Positions 25,042 through 34,223 of a stretch of DNA of 64,000 nucleotides are shown here, piece after piece. Every line of letters begins with the position of its first letter. Position 1 is the stretch's first letter. The stretch comes from Chryseobacterium vrystaatense (GTDB lineage Bacteria > Bacteroidota > Bacteroidia > Flavobacteriales > Weeksellaceae): NCBI RefSeq assembly GCF_000737765.1, contig NZ_JPRI01000002.1, positions 682,001-746,000 on the forward strand, in the 5' to 3' direction. The notes below the pieces were generated by a model. It made no database searches. It had not been told where the DNA came from and saw only the letters and a program-made list of their open reading frames with translations. A program made the position numbers and the translations under genes.

Positions 25042-26174
25042 TACTAAAAACCAAAGGAAAAGCTGAAAACTTTAATAATATTATCGTAGGAAGGATAAGT
25101 AAGTCTAATTTTTCAATTGATAATTCGACAATTCTTCTTCAAGAAAACTTGATCGACAAAAACCTTTTAGACTCAATCAACCCTCTTGGTATTATTACTA
25201 AGTGCAAGAATAATGGTAATTTTTTTACGCCAATTATCCATTCTGTTAAAAGTCTTCAACATCTTGAAGAAAATGATATTGTTTTATTGAATAGTGATGG
25301 AGTAATAAACACTTTATACAGAACAAATTCTCCGCATAATTTTTTATTTCTTACAGAACGATGTAACAGCAACTGCTTGATGTGTTCCCAACCTCCAAAA
25401 AATAGAGATGATTCAAAATATTTCTATGAAGTAAATTCTAAATTAATTCCTATTATTCCAAAAGATTGTACACAGTTAGGAATAACAGGGGGAGAACCAA
25501 CGCTTTTAGGTAATTATTTTTTTTCTTTGTTACATTTAATCAAAGATAATTTACCCCAAGCTCATATTCAATGCTTAACTAATGGTAGATCTTTTGCTTG
25601 GCAAAACATTACAGATAAGTTAGTGGAAGTTGGTAATGATAATTTAATTTTATGTATCCCTCTTTATTCTGACATCCCTGAAATTCATGATTATATTGTA
25701 CAAGCTAAAGAAGCTTTCCACCAAACTGTTATTGGTATATATAACTTAGCTCGCTTTAATATAAGGATTGAAATCAGAATCGTTCTACATAAAATCACAA
25801 TACCAAGATTATTAAAATTAGCTGAATTTATTTATAAGAATATGCCCTTTGTGGAACATGTAGCTCTAATGGGATTGGAAATCGAAGGTTATACACCGCA
25901 CAATATCGATAAACTTTGGATTGATCCTTATGATTATCAAGAAATATTGAAAGATACAGTATATTATTTACACGATTTTGGTATAGCTGTGTCAATTTAT
26001 AATATTCCTTTATGTCTGTTACCTAAAGATTTATGGCCGTTTTCTAGAAAATCTATATCGGATTGGAAAAACATATACATAGACGAATGTTCAAAATGCT
26101 CTGAGTTATTAAACTGTGGTGGCTTTTTCAAATCAAGCAGTAAAAAAAATAGTTTGCACATAAAATCTATTTAA
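25038..26174 (+). CDS. hxsC: Radical SAM maturase HxsC
   Basis: 378 residues from the ATG at 25038, which overlaps the hxsB stop; the longer open frame from 25017 would run back into hxsB. The radical SAM motif CNSNCLMC gives Cys109, Cys113 and Cys116; GITGGEPTLLG follows. The C-terminus has CSKCSELLNCGGFF as a reduced auxiliary cluster region. Second of the paired maturases and last gene of the hxs operon. A 128-bp gap with no gene separates it from the convergent retron. Confidence 0.92.
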   Translation: MILKTKGKAENFNNIIVGRISKSNFSIDNSTILLQENLIDKNLLDSINPLGIITKCKNNGNFFTPIIHSVKSLQHLEENDIVLLNSDGVINTLYRTNSPHNFLFLTERCNSNCLMCSQPPKNRDDSKYFYEVNSKLIPIIPKDCTQLGITGGEPTLLGNYFFSLLHLIKDNLPQAHIQCLTNGRSFAWQNITDKLVEVGNDNLILCIPLYSDIPEIHDYIVQAKEAFHQTVIGIYNLARFNIRIEIRIVLHKITIPRLLKLAEFIYKNMPFVEHVALMGLEIEGYTPHNIDKLWIDPYDYQEILKDTVYYLHDFGIAVSIYNIPLCLLPKDLWPFSRKSISDWKNIYIDECSKCSELLNCGGFFKSSSKKNSLHIKSI

Positions 26175-26302
26175 TACTATTATATTATAAATAAATAATA
26201 TGCGACAGGAATTGCTTACCAAAAGTGAATTGGTAGTGTCTCCAAAACTTACGAAAATATGTTAAAACATGAATTATCCCATTTAAAAACTTAATACAAC
26301 TA

Positions 26303-27355
26303 TTATAAAGTGATATCGAGAGGTTGTTGAATTTTTTTCACATACTCATTTAAAAGTATCTGATAATCTAGCGCCTCTTGATTTTTTGGTTCAACTGATA
26401 ACCAAAAGTTTACTTTTCCCACAAGAGAAAATAAGTAATTATATTTCCTTATTTTCTTTTTTGCTATATGAGATTCTAGCCCATATTTTTTTATAAAATG
26501 AAGCTCTAATTTTAATTTTCTTTTATAGTCTCTAGGAACTTTTATTACATCACCACTTACTGAAATCCCTGTTACAATTCTCTTTCCTTTACTTTTGTAT
26601 AATCTAGTTTTATTTATGTTCACTTCAAATCCCTCATCACAAACAATAGCTGTAACATAGTCAATAAACTTTGCAGGTATAATATCTCCTGAAAATGTTA
26701 GATCATCAGCATATCTTGTATATTTCAAAGCGAACTTTTTTGCAAGTGTAATTAACCTTTTATCTAATTTTCGAGAAACTATATTACTAAGAATAGGACT
26801 CGTAGGAGCACCTTGAGGAAGAAAATTATCATAGCAACAAATCGAAGATAGATAAAATGCTATATTGTTAGGATAACCTAGTTGCTTGAAAATATAAATA
26901 ATTCTATTAATACTAATTGAAGGAAAAAAGTTTTTTAAGTCTAATTTCAATAACTCTTTCTGTCCTTTATGAATATTTGAGTTCGTTATAATAGATTTTT
27001 TATGTGTAAAACCATGTGCAGATGAATTGATCGGAATTGCTTTCAGAATATTATTATAAATCCAATATTGCATTTCCATAAGAGCAGGATAAGGAGCAGT
27101 TATGGCTCTGTGTCCACCACTCCTTTTCTTAATTTCAAAATCACGAAAATGGTTGGAAGAACAATTAATGACTGATGATAAATATTCATTACTTCTGCCA
27201 AGTAATAAGCATAAATGATCAAAATTAAAAATTATAGGAACATTATTTTCTAATAAAACTCCTATATATACTATATACTTTTCGTAAATATCTTTTCTGA
27301 CCTGTCTATTTTCGAAATAGAGACGCCATTCTCTTAATATTTCTTTTTTTGTCAT
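26303..27355 (-). CDS. Retron reverse transcriptase
   Basis: 350 residues. It makes multicopy single-stranded DNA from the adjacent RNA. Motifs in order: NSSAHGF (residues 110-116, the NAxxH-like retron site), LDLKNFFPSI (128-137), PQGAPTSP (170-177), catalytic YADD (205-208) and the retron-type VTG (251-253). No maturase or endonuclease domain follows, unlike group II intron enzymes. It begins 6 bp after the end of the msr-msd RNA, the usual retron arrangement. Confidence 0.93.
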   Translation of the reverse strand: MTKKEILREWRLYFENRQVRKDIYEKYIVYIGVLLENNVPIIFNFDHLCLLLGRSNEYLSSVINCSSNHFRDFEIKKRSGGHRAITAPYPALMEMQYWIYNNILKAIPINSSAHGFTHKKSIITNSNIHKGQKELLKLDLKNFFPSISINRIIYIFKQLGYPNNIAFYLSSICCYDNFLPQGAPTSPILSNIVSRKLDKRLITLAKKFALKYTRYADDLTFSGDIIPAKFIDYVTAIVCDEGFEVNINKTRLYKSKGKRIVTGISVSGDVIKVPRDYKRKLKLELHFIKKYGLESHIAKKKIRKYNYLFSLVGKVNFWLSVEPKNQEALDYQILLNEYVKKIQQPLDITL

Positions 27356-27360
27356 ATTTA

Positions 27361-27582
27361 AAAAAAGGGTGGAAAACTACTTTCTTTTCGTAAGCATTCA
27401 CACACAAATAAGTTTTGTGGTGCTCGCTCCACAAAACTTATTTGTGTGTGAGCGAATCTAAGCTCTGCTTAGTGAGCTGTTATAATAAAATTTTTGATTT
27501 TATTATGACACAGGTTAAAATTCACCTTAACCTTCGGAAGCGACTACACTTCCTTAATGCTAGTTTTTTCAACCACCCTTTA
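27361..27582 (-). ncRNA. Retron msr-msd non-coding RNA
   Basis: Minus-strand reading: the 5' a1 arm (27561-27581, AAAGGGTGG then AAAACTA) pairs with the 3' a2 arm (27361-27379, TAGTTTT then CCACCCTTT). Just after a1 comes UAGC, the usual context of the branching guanosine (base 27560). The msr part has small hairpins (GGAAG/CTTCC; ATAATAAAAT/ATTTTATTAT). The msd part is a perfect 22-bp stem (27399-27420 with 27429-27450) and an 8-base loop. The a1 arm overlaps the stop codon of the upstream winged-helix gene, so all parts are probably transcribed together. Confidence 0.9.
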
Positions 27583-27915
27583 ATTCTTTAATATTTCAAG
27601 CGAAACAGATCGAATATTAGGCAAATATGGCTCATTTACATTTATCTTTTTAACAATAAATTCTGGGGGTATTTTTAAAAACTTGTTTCCCCTTTCAGCT
27701 CTATGAAAAAGCTGTCTCAAGATAATTTCTCTTCCTTCTTTTGTTAAATTTAATTTATCACTTTCATATTCTAAAACACCATTTGACGAATACTTTTCAA
27801 TAAAAAAAAACATATCTTCAGGTTCAATATCATATCTTGAGTAAAATGTAAAAGCAAATAATCCGTTCACACTATTATATAAATCAGCCAACATTTTTCT
27901 TTCAAATATTTTCAT
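27580..27915 (-). CDS. Retron-associated winged-helix-like protein
   Basis: 111 residues. The pattern MLADLYNSVNGLFAFTF, then DIEPEDMFFFIEKYSSNG and VLEYESDKLNLTKEGREIIL, reads as helix-helix-helix-wing of a small winged-helix domain. It starts directly after the stop of the phosphoribosyltransferase-like gene and ends in the a1 arm of the retron RNA. In retrons with a phosphoribosyltransferase effector, such a protein is expected to help keep the effector inactive; here that is by analogy. Confidence 0.75.
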   Translation of the reverse strand: MKIFERKMLADLYNSVNGLFAFTFYSRYDIEPEDMFFFIEKYSSNGVLEYESDKLNLTKEGREIILRQLFHRAERGNKFLKIPPEFIVKKINVNEPYLPNIRSVSLEILKN

Positions 27916-28761
27916 TTAAAATCCAATTTCGAATCTTGTTAATACTGTATTTCTTTCAATATTCAATTTGTCTTTCAACCACCAAAAAATAGGAAAAACT
28001 GAATTGGGTGTATTTCCATTGCATCCTTCCATTGTATATAATGCTTCAGCAGATCCATAGCCAAAAGAATACTTGAATAAATCTTTTCCGTTAATATATT
28101 GAGCTAATTTTAATTCTAATTTCAACATTAAATCTTCAGCTTCAATTAGTTTATCACCTTCAAAATATTCTGAAATTCCTTTATCTAATTGAAGTGGACA
28201 AAAAATTTCAATCCCCTCCGCAGTCAAATTGTCAATTGCATTCTTAATACCTGCTATGAAGCAACATTTTAACTTAAATTCTCCAGGGATGTTCTTTTTT
28301 AAATAATCAATCCTACCTCTTAATGTTCTTCCACTACCAATAAATTCATCTACAATAATAATCTCCCTTTTACCTTTGTTATAATTAGAGATACTTTTGC
28401 CGAACATATTAACAGTTTTTATTTGCCTCCATCCTTTTTTATAAATTGGATGCTTTATATTATCTAAAATTTTTTGACTACTATCAGCTTCATCATCATA
28501 AGTTAATGACAACAATTGAGTTGTAGATTCTGTAAAACCAGTTTCATTAATGATATAATCAGATAATTCATTCAATAAAAAATTAAGGGTCTCATTATCT
28601 AGATAAGCAAATCTTTCTAATAAAGAAAATACTAAACCTTTACTTTCAGCGTCTTCACAAAAATCAATTAACTCTTTTAGTTCTTCTTTTTTAGCAATTA
28701 ACCACTTTTGTTTAATATATAAATTAGTAAGCTGATGATACTCTTCTTTTGTTTTACGCAT
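27916..28761 (-). CDS. Retron phosphoribosyltransferase-like effector
   Basis: 281 residues from the ATG at 28759-28761, preferred over an upstream TTG. Residues 134-147 (IIIVDEFIGSGRTL) are the PRPP-binding signature of type I phosphoribosyltransferases; FKLKCCFIAGIKNAID follows as the next Rossmann-like strand. The N-terminal 95 residues are helical. First gene of the retron unit. It is the likely toxic effector, set free when phage interferes with the msDNA complex. Its acceptor substrate is unknown. Confidence 0.82.
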   Translation of the reverse strand: MRKTKEEYHQLTNLYIKQKWLIAKKEELKELIDFCEDAESKGLVFSLLERFAYLDNETLNFLLNELSDYIINETGFTESTTQLLSLTYDDEADSSQKILDNIKHPIYKKGWRQIKTVNMFGKSISNYNKGKREIIIVDEFIGSGRTLRGRIDYLKKNIPGEFKLKCCFIAGIKNAIDNLTAEGIEIFCPLQLDKGISEYFEGDKLIEAEDLMLKLELKLAQYINGKDLFKYSFGYGSAEALYTMEGCNGNTPNSVFPIFWWLKDKLNIERNTVLTRFEIGF

Positions 28762-29278
28762 CACCAAAATAATATAAATGATAACTCTTCATTTCACATT
28801 GTTATGACTAATCCCCAAATATACAAACTAATTTGAAATTTGAAAAATTCAATTTTATTCTGTAAAATTCTATAGATAATCGTTAAATAATATAATCACA
28901 TATATTTTATGAAAATTAGTAAATTTACTTACTATGGATAGTGAGCTTTCTTTGATATTGTTATTTTAATTCAAGCATATCAGATAAGTATGAAATTTTA
29001 CTTACATCGCCAATATTGAGTATTTGAAAAATTTCGGTCTTCAATATCAACTTAAACAAATTTATACGCCATCGAATAACACTGAAAGACAAAAAAGAAA
29101 AAGTAAAATGGAAATACAATCTGACTCTCTGGAAACCTGTTCTTTTTTATAAGATCTTTTTTTTTTAAAATTAAAAATTTTAAATAATTTAGTTTTTAAG
29201 GGAAAGATCAGTTCTTGCAATTTTTTTGCAACAAAACAAAAAAACACCTACATTTCTGTAAGTGCTTAATTTTAAATG
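28762..29278. other. AT-rich intergenic region upstream of the retron
   Basis: 517 bp with no convincing gene. It should contain the retron promoter on the minus strand. Long poly-T and poly-A tracts near 29155-29195 resemble terminator or island-edge sequence. A 61-codon minus-strand frame here is low-complexity and judged spurious. Confidence 0.45.
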
Positions 29279-29352
29279 TGGTCCCACCTGGGCTCGAACC
29301 AGGGACCACCTGATTATGAGTCAGGTGCTCTAACCAACTGAGCTATAGGACC
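29279..29352 (-). tRNA. tRNA with CAU anticodon (Met or Ile2)
   Basis: Full cloverleaf on the minus strand: acceptor GGTCCTA/TGGGACC, D-arm AGCTCAGTTGGTTAGAGC, anticodon stem CCTGA/TCAGG with loop CTCATAA (anticodon CAU), T-arm CCTGG-TTCGAGC-CCAGG. No encoded CCA, as usual in this phylum. Whether it is elongator Met or the lysidine-modified Ile2 cannot be decided by eye. It marks the right edge of the accessory island. Confidence 0.93.
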
Positions 29353-29414
29353 TCAAAACTTGGTTAAATTTTGTGATTGCAAAAATAGCAAAATTTCTTT
29401 TACTACAAAACTTT

Positions 29415-29813
29415 TTATTGCTTTTCTTGACAAAGTTCTACCAGTACCCCATTCGTGGATTTGGGGTGCAGGAAGACAACTAATTTGTTATCAGCACCTT
29501 CTTTCGGTTCTTCGGAGATAAACTGGAATCCTTCTTTTTTTAATCTTTCGATCTCTTCCAGGATATTTTCTACCCCAAATGCCAGATGATGGATGCCTTC
29601 GCCCTTTTTATCGATGAATTTGGAGATCGGACTTTCAGGATTACTGGCTTCCAAAAGCTCAATTTTGCTTTCTCCTGTTCCATAGAACGAAGTAACCACC
29701 CCTTCCCTTTCCACACTTTCCTTTTTATAGGATTCTTTTCCTAATAATTTGGCAAAAAGGTCATCAGAGACTCCCAAAGATTTTACGGCAATACCGATAT
29801 GTTCTAACTTCAT
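29415..29813 (-). CDS. mce: Methylmalonyl-CoA epimerase
   Basis: Interconverts the 2R and 2S forms of methylmalonyl-CoA in propionate/succinyl-CoA metabolism. 132 residues of the vicinal-oxygen-chelate fold with the metal-binding pattern: LEHIGIAV (His), SKIELLEA (Glu-containing strand), GIHHLAFGV (His) and NGVLVELCQ (Glu). Single gene, divergent from rbfA. Confidence 0.9.
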   Translation of the reverse strand: MKLEHIGIAVKSLGVSDDLFAKLLGKESYKKESVEREGVVTSFYGTGESKIELLEASNPESPISKFIDKKGEGIHHLAFGVENILEEIERLKKEGFQFISEEPKEGADNKLVVFLHPKSTNGVLVELCQEKQ

Positions 29814-29907
29814 AAATACTAATAAATATAATTAAATCGTAAATTTGATACCGGAGCTCAATTTCAAAGGTATCAATTCAAACAAAAGTACTAAATTTGC
29901 ATAACTT

Positions 29908-30267
29908 ATGGAAAGTAACAGACAAAGAAAAGTAGCACAGATCATTCAGGAAGACTTCGCAGAGCTTTTCCGCAAACAGGCTTCAGAAAGCAAGCAAAGT
30001 GTATTGGTATCCGTTTCAGACGTAAAAATATCGGCAGATCTGGGTATTGCTAAAATTTATTTAAGCATTTTCCCGCAGGAATTCCGTTCCGCGGTGATGA
30101 AAGAGATTGAAGAAAACAAAGCTCAGTACAGAAACTTCATGGGCCAGAAAATGGCAAAACAGGTACGTATCATTCCTCAGCTTAATTTTTATTTAGACAC
30201 CGCTCTTGACGATGTTGAAAAATTAGAAAGAGAATTAAGAGGCGAAGGCGACAATCCGGTTTTATAA
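29908..30267 (+). CDS. rbfA: Ribosome-binding factor A
   Basis: Small-subunit maturation factor with a KH-like fold. 119 residues, typical length. It starts SNRQRKVAQIIQEDFAELF and carries VSVSDVKISADLGIAKIYLSIF; it ends with LNFYLDTALDDVEKLERELR, the conserved C-terminal helix region. Only 4 bp separate it from the downstream permease, so the two are co-transcribed. Confidence 0.95.
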   Translation: MESNRQRKVAQIIQEDFAELFRKQASESKQSVLVSVSDVKISADLGIAKIYLSIFPQEFRSAVMKEIEENKAQYRNFMGQKMAKQVRIIPQLNFYLDTALDDVEKLERELRGEGDNPVL

Positions 30268-30271
30268 GATC

Positions 30272-31477
30272 TTGAAGAATATTGCATTTTACATAGCATC
30301 CAGATACCTTTTATCTAAAAAAGGCAGCACCGCTGTCACGTTTATTACGTGGCTCTCAGTAGGTGCCATGATGGTTGCTGTGACTGCAATGTTCGTGATT
30401 ATATCGGTGTTCTCAGGGCTTGAAACCCTGAACAACGACCTGATCTCCAATCTTCATGCAGACCTGACACTGAAAAATGTTTCAGGAAAAACCGTGAAAA
30501 ACCTTGACAAAGTCACGGACATCCTAAAGAACAACAAAGCAATCAGCAGTTTTTCACGGGTGATTGAGGAGAAAGTATACGTCAACTATAAAGGTAAGGG
30601 GGATATTGCTTATTTAAGAGGCGTAGATTCCGCTTACATCAAGGTAAATCCTATCAATAAAGACGTCTTCTACGGAACCTATCCAAGTTTCAAATACTCC
30701 AATGAAGTACTGATGGAAACCAATCTGCACAACAGACTGTCGATTCCAATCGATTCTACCAGCAGTTATGCAACCATCTTCATGCCTAAGCCCGGGACCG
30801 GCATCATTAACAAAGAAGAGGACATCTATAACAAAAGAGATTTTCTCGTAACCGGAGTTTTTCCCGGAAAAGAACAGCTGGACAGTTATATTATTGCTCC
30901 TATCGAACTTACGGAAGAACTGCTGAACCTACCCAAAAAGTCGGCTTACCAGATCGTTATTAAATTAAAAAATCCGGAAAATGCAGATGCCGTAAAACAA
31001 AGCCTTCTTACTTCTCTGGGAAAAAATATCGAGATAAAAACCAAGGAAGAAGAGAATGCGGCCTTCTGGAAGATGATCAATACTGAGAAAATGTTCATCT
31101 ACCTGATCTTTGCCCTTGTGATCTTTATTACAACCTTCAATCTGGCGGGAGCCATTATTATTCTCCAGCTGGACAAAAAAGAACAGTCACGGTCTCTGAT
31201 TTCGCTCGGATTTCCGATCAGCCATTTAAGAATGACCTATTTCTATACCGGACTTCTCATTGTAGTATCAGGAGTGATCTCAGGATTGATCATGGGAACC
31301 CTGCTCTGCTATTTCCAGTTGTATACAGAATTTTTCAGAGCCAATGAAATCCTTCCGTTCCCTGTGAAGATCGTTGGAAAAAATTATCTTATCGTCGCAG
31401 GTACCGCTTCCCTTTTCGGGATCATTATTTCATGGTTTTTTTCCAAAATCGGGAAAGACTATATTACTAAAAGTTAA
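30272..31477 (+). CDS. FtsX/LolC-E-like ABC transporter permease
   Basis: 401 residues with one N-terminal membrane segment (TFITWLSVGAMMVAVTAMFVIISVF), a periplasmic domain of about 230 residues and three C-terminal segments: the MacB/FtsX layout of LolC/LolE permeases that release lipoproteins from the inner membrane. It begins KNIAFYIASRYLLSKKGSTA, a common LolE-like N-terminus. The start codon is TTG at 30272, 4 bp after the rbfA stop; no in-frame ATG lies nearby. The ATPase partner is not adjacent. Confidence 0.88.
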   Translation: MKNIAFYIASRYLLSKKGSTAVTFITWLSVGAMMVAVTAMFVIISVFSGLETLNNDLISNLHADLTLKNVSGKTVKNLDKVTDILKNNKAISSFSRVIEEKVYVNYKGKGDIAYLRGVDSAYIKVNPINKDVFYGTYPSFKYSNEVLMETNLHNRLSIPIDSTSSYATIFMPKPGTGIINKEEDIYNKRDFLVTGVFPGKEQLDSYIIAPIELTEELLNLPKKSAYQIVIKLKNPENADAVKQSLLTSLGKNIEIKTKEEENAAFWKMINTEKMFIYLIFALVIFITTFNLAGAIIILQLDKKEQSRSLISLGFPISHLRMTYFYTGLLIVVSGVISGLIMGTLLCYFQLYTEFFRANEILPFPVKIVGKNYLIVAGTASLFGIIISWFFSKIGKDYITKS

Positions 31478-31546
31478 TACACCTTATTTAAAATAAATCT
31501 CCTTCATTTTCAATTTTTTGTACCTTTACGGCCCAATTTTTTTTAA

Positions 31547-33349
31547 ATGAAACGAATTTTATCCTTTTTACTGCTGAGTACTGCAATTATTTTTGCATCA
31601 GCACAGGCACCTGCAGATTATTACAATAATGCAGCAGGTTTAACAGGCGCTCCCCTTAAGACAGCCCTGAAAACGATCATAGAAAACGGACACGTAGACC
31701 ACGGATATGATGGACTGTATACAGGCTATAACACAACAGACCGTGATTTTTTCTTCGAAAACGACGGAACCGTTCTTGACATTTACTCTGAAAACCCTAC
31801 CGGTGCAGATCCGTACAATTACATACCGGGAATTAAGAAGTGTGGAAATTACACCAATGAAGGCGACTGCTATAACCGTGAACACGTGATTCCTCAAAGT
31901 TTATTTGGCTCAGCAACACCAATGGTTTCCGACATTCACTTTATCCGTCCCACTGATGGAAAAGTAAACGGCAGAAGATCCAACTATCCATTTGGAAAAG
32001 TAGGAAATAATCCTTCTTTTACTTCTCTAAATAATTCTAAATTAGGAAATTCCGTATCTCCGGGATATACTGGGATTGTGTTTGAACCTATCGATACTTT
32101 TAAAGGAGATATTGCCAGAATGATCTTTTATTTTGTAACAAGATACGAAGCTAAGCTATCAGGATTTACATCAGGAGGTATGCTAGGTAACACACCATTT
32201 CCAGGGTTACAAAGCTGGGCTCTTACGCAATATTTGGAATGGCACTTAATGGATCCTGTATCTCCTGAGGAAATAGCGAGAAATAATGCATCCTATACTT
32301 TTCAGGGAAACAGAAACCCTTTTATTGACCACCCTGAATATGCAACTCAAATCTGGGGAACTCCGGTTCTGGATACCACCCCTCCTACTGCAGCAACCAA
32401 TGTAGCTGCCAGCAACCCGACCTCAAACTCTGTCGCTTTAAGCTGGACTGCTGCTACAGATAATATCGGCGTAGCATCTTATGAGATTTATGCCAACGGA
32501 ACTTTAAAAACTACTGTTGGAGGATCTTTAACATCAACTGTTGTTACAGGTTTAGCATCCTCTACAGCTTATAATTTCTATATTATTGCTAAAGATGCTG
32601 CCGGAAACCCATCGCCTCAAAGTAATATCGCTACAGAAACTACTCTGGCAGGACAGCCTGGCGGAAATACAAGCTGTGGAACAGAAGATTTTGAATTGAT
32701 TACCGGTCCTGCCAATACCTATCTGACGGTAACCTGGACCAATAATAATATCAACTGGACTTCTACCGTTTCCAGAGTTGACGAAACGATTAACGGAAAA
32801 GCCATTACGATCAGAAATGGTAATTTAACCAGTTCAACAGTTTCAGGAGGTATTCAGAATTTAACCGTGAAAACTCAGCTGAAATACGGAAGCACAGCCG
32901 GACTTCTAAACGTATTCGTGAATGACGTTCAGGTGGGTACGATCAACTATACAGCTGACAAAGCAGTATCTACACAAACCATTAACAATATCAATGTAGC
33001 AGGAAACGTAGTGATCAAAATTGTTAACCCTGTATCTAACAGCGGAAACAGAGTGGCACTGGATGATCTTACCTGGACATGTTTCAGTGCACTTGGTACT
33101 TCAGAGGTTAAGAAGGACAAATCTGAATTCACCATCTACCCTAACCCGGTTAAAAACAATGAATTGTTTGTAAAAGGTGAGAAATTAGATAAAATTGTAA
33201 AAGCTGAAATTTATGACCTTTCAGGAAAACTGATCGAAGTAATCGCTCATCCTTTCAAAAATTCTAATAAGATTCATCTTAAAGGACTTACCAAAGGGAA
33301 CTACATTCTAAAGACAGACAGTTTCTCTACAAAATTCATCGTAGACTAA
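31547..33349 (+). CDS. Secreted endonuclease I with FN3 and T9SS sorting domain
   Basis: 600 residues. Signal peptide ending ASAQA; endonuclease I (EndA/NucM) domain at residues about 20-270 with YNREHVIPQSLFG and SDIHFIRPTDGKVNGRRSN, which hold the catalytic His and metal ligands. Then a fibronectin III domain (about 280-365), a jelly-roll-like region with CGTEDFE, and a C-terminal type IX secretion sorting domain (FTIYPNPVKN ... GNYILK) at about 525-600. It is exported by T9SS and degrades extracellular nucleic acid. Its own terminator follows. Confidence 0.92.
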   Translation: MKRILSFLLLSTAIIFASAQAPADYYNNAAGLTGAPLKTALKTIIENGHVDHGYDGLYTGYNTTDRDFFFENDGTVLDIYSENPTGADPYNYIPGIKKCGNYTNEGDCYNREHVIPQSLFGSATPMVSDIHFIRPTDGKVNGRRSNYPFGKVGNNPSFTSLNNSKLGNSVSPGYTGIVFEPIDTFKGDIARMIFYFVTRYEAKLSGFTSGGMLGNTPFPGLQSWALTQYLEWHLMDPVSPEEIARNNASYTFQGNRNPFIDHPEYATQIWGTPVLDTTPPTAATNVAASNPTSNSVALSWTAATDNIGVASYEIYANGTLKTTVGGSLTSTVVTGLASSTAYNFYIIAKDAAGNPSPQSNIATETTLAGQPGGNTSCGTEDFELITGPANTYLTVTWTNNNINWTSTVSRVDETINGKAITIRNGNLTSSTVSGGIQNLTVKTQLKYGSTAGLLNVFVNDVQVGTINYTADKAVSTQTINNINVAGNVVIKIVNPVSNSGNRVALDDLTWTCFSALGTSEVKKDKSEFTIYPNPVKNNELFVKGEKLDKIVKAEIYDLSGKLIEVIAHPFKNSNKIHLKGLTKGNYILKTDSFSTKFIVD

Positions 33350-33370
33350 ACCTTAAAAAATATTTGATAA

Positions 33371-33399
33371 CAAAGACCGATTTATTCGGTCTTTTTTTT
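33371..33399 (+). terminator. Terminator after the secreted endonuclease gene
   Basis: AAAGACCGA pairs with TCGGTCTTT around TTTAT, followed by a T-run, 12 bp before the aroE start. Confidence 0.85.
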
Positions 33400-33410
33400 A
33401 TTTTTGATGT

Positions 33411-34148
33411 ATGGATTCCAATAAAAAATTAGGACTCATAGGAAAGAATATTTCCTATTCCTTTTCCAAAAAATTCTTTGAAGACAAGTTTCAGAAGCTG
33501 ATGCTGAAAGACTTCACCTACGATATTTTTGACCTGAAAGAAATACACGAAGTAGAAAACCTCCTGAACGATCCCGAACTTTTAGGATTCAATGTTACGA
33601 TTCCTTACAAAGAAAAGATCGTTGATTACCTTGATGGGCTCAGTGACGAAGCTGAAAAAATTGGTGCTGTTAACTGTGTTTTAATCAGGGACGGCAAAAA
33701 GACAGGGTACAATACTGATTCTTTCGGTTTCGAAAAAACATTTCTCCTTCACAAAAAATCTCACCATAACAAGGCTCTGATCCTTGGAAACGGAGGTGCT
33801 GCCAAAGCTGTAAAATACGTGATGGATAAACATGGAATCCCATCGTCTGTCATTTCCAGAAATTCAGAAATCAATTTCCAGAACCTTGACAGCGAAACAG
33901 TTGCAGATCATAAAATCATCATTCAGTGTACCCCGGTAGGCACATTCCCGAATGTGGAAGACTGTCTGGAATTCCCTTTTGACGGGATTACTTCTGAGCA
34001 TCTGGTTATTGACCTTATTTACAACCCCAACTACACCCAATTCATCATTAAAGCATCTGAAAAAGGAGCCAAAACAGTCAACGGATATTACATGCTTGAA
34101 CAGCAAGCAGAAAAAGCTTGGGAAATTTGGAATTTTCAAAAAAAATAA
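33411..34148 (+). CDS. aroE: Shikimate dehydrogenase
   Basis: NADPH-dependent reduction of 3-dehydroshikimate to shikimate in aromatic amino-acid synthesis. 245 residues, short for AroE, as is common in Bacteroidota. The substrate motif is ISYSFSKKFF (two Ser in the usual S-x-S site), then FNVTIPYKEKI with the catalytic Lys, GAVNCV, NTDSFGF, and the nucleotide-binding LILGNGGAAKAV. C-terminal NGYYMLEQQAEKAWEIW is conserved. Probably the first gene of a unit with the DUF349 gene 75 bp downstream. Confidence 0.95.
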   Translation: MDSNKKLGLIGKNISYSFSKKFFEDKFQKLMLKDFTYDIFDLKEIHEVENLLNDPELLGFNVTIPYKEKIVDYLDGLSDEAEKIGAVNCVLIRDGKKTGYNTDSFGFEKTFLLHKKSHHNKALILGNGGAAKAVKYVMDKHGIPSSVISRNSEINFQNLDSETVADHKIIIQCTPVGTFPNVEDCLEFPFDGITSEHLVIDLIYNPNYTQFIIKASEKGAKTVNGYYMLEQQAEKAWEIWNFQKK

Positions 34149-34223
34149 ACTAAATTAGTACCTTAATTGGCTTGACGGCTATATACAAAAGGATATTAAC
34201 GCCACTCACATAAAAGATTTGCT

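Noticed and set aside
26303..27582. Diversity-generating retroelement or group II intron
   Set aside because: There is no variable-repeat target, no maturase or HNH domain, and the RNA shows retron a1/a2 arms with a UAGC branch site.
29062..29247. 61-codon minus-strand frame upstream of the tRNA
   Set aside because: Low-complexity Lys/Phe-rich translation of AT tracts, with no start context and no family resemblance.
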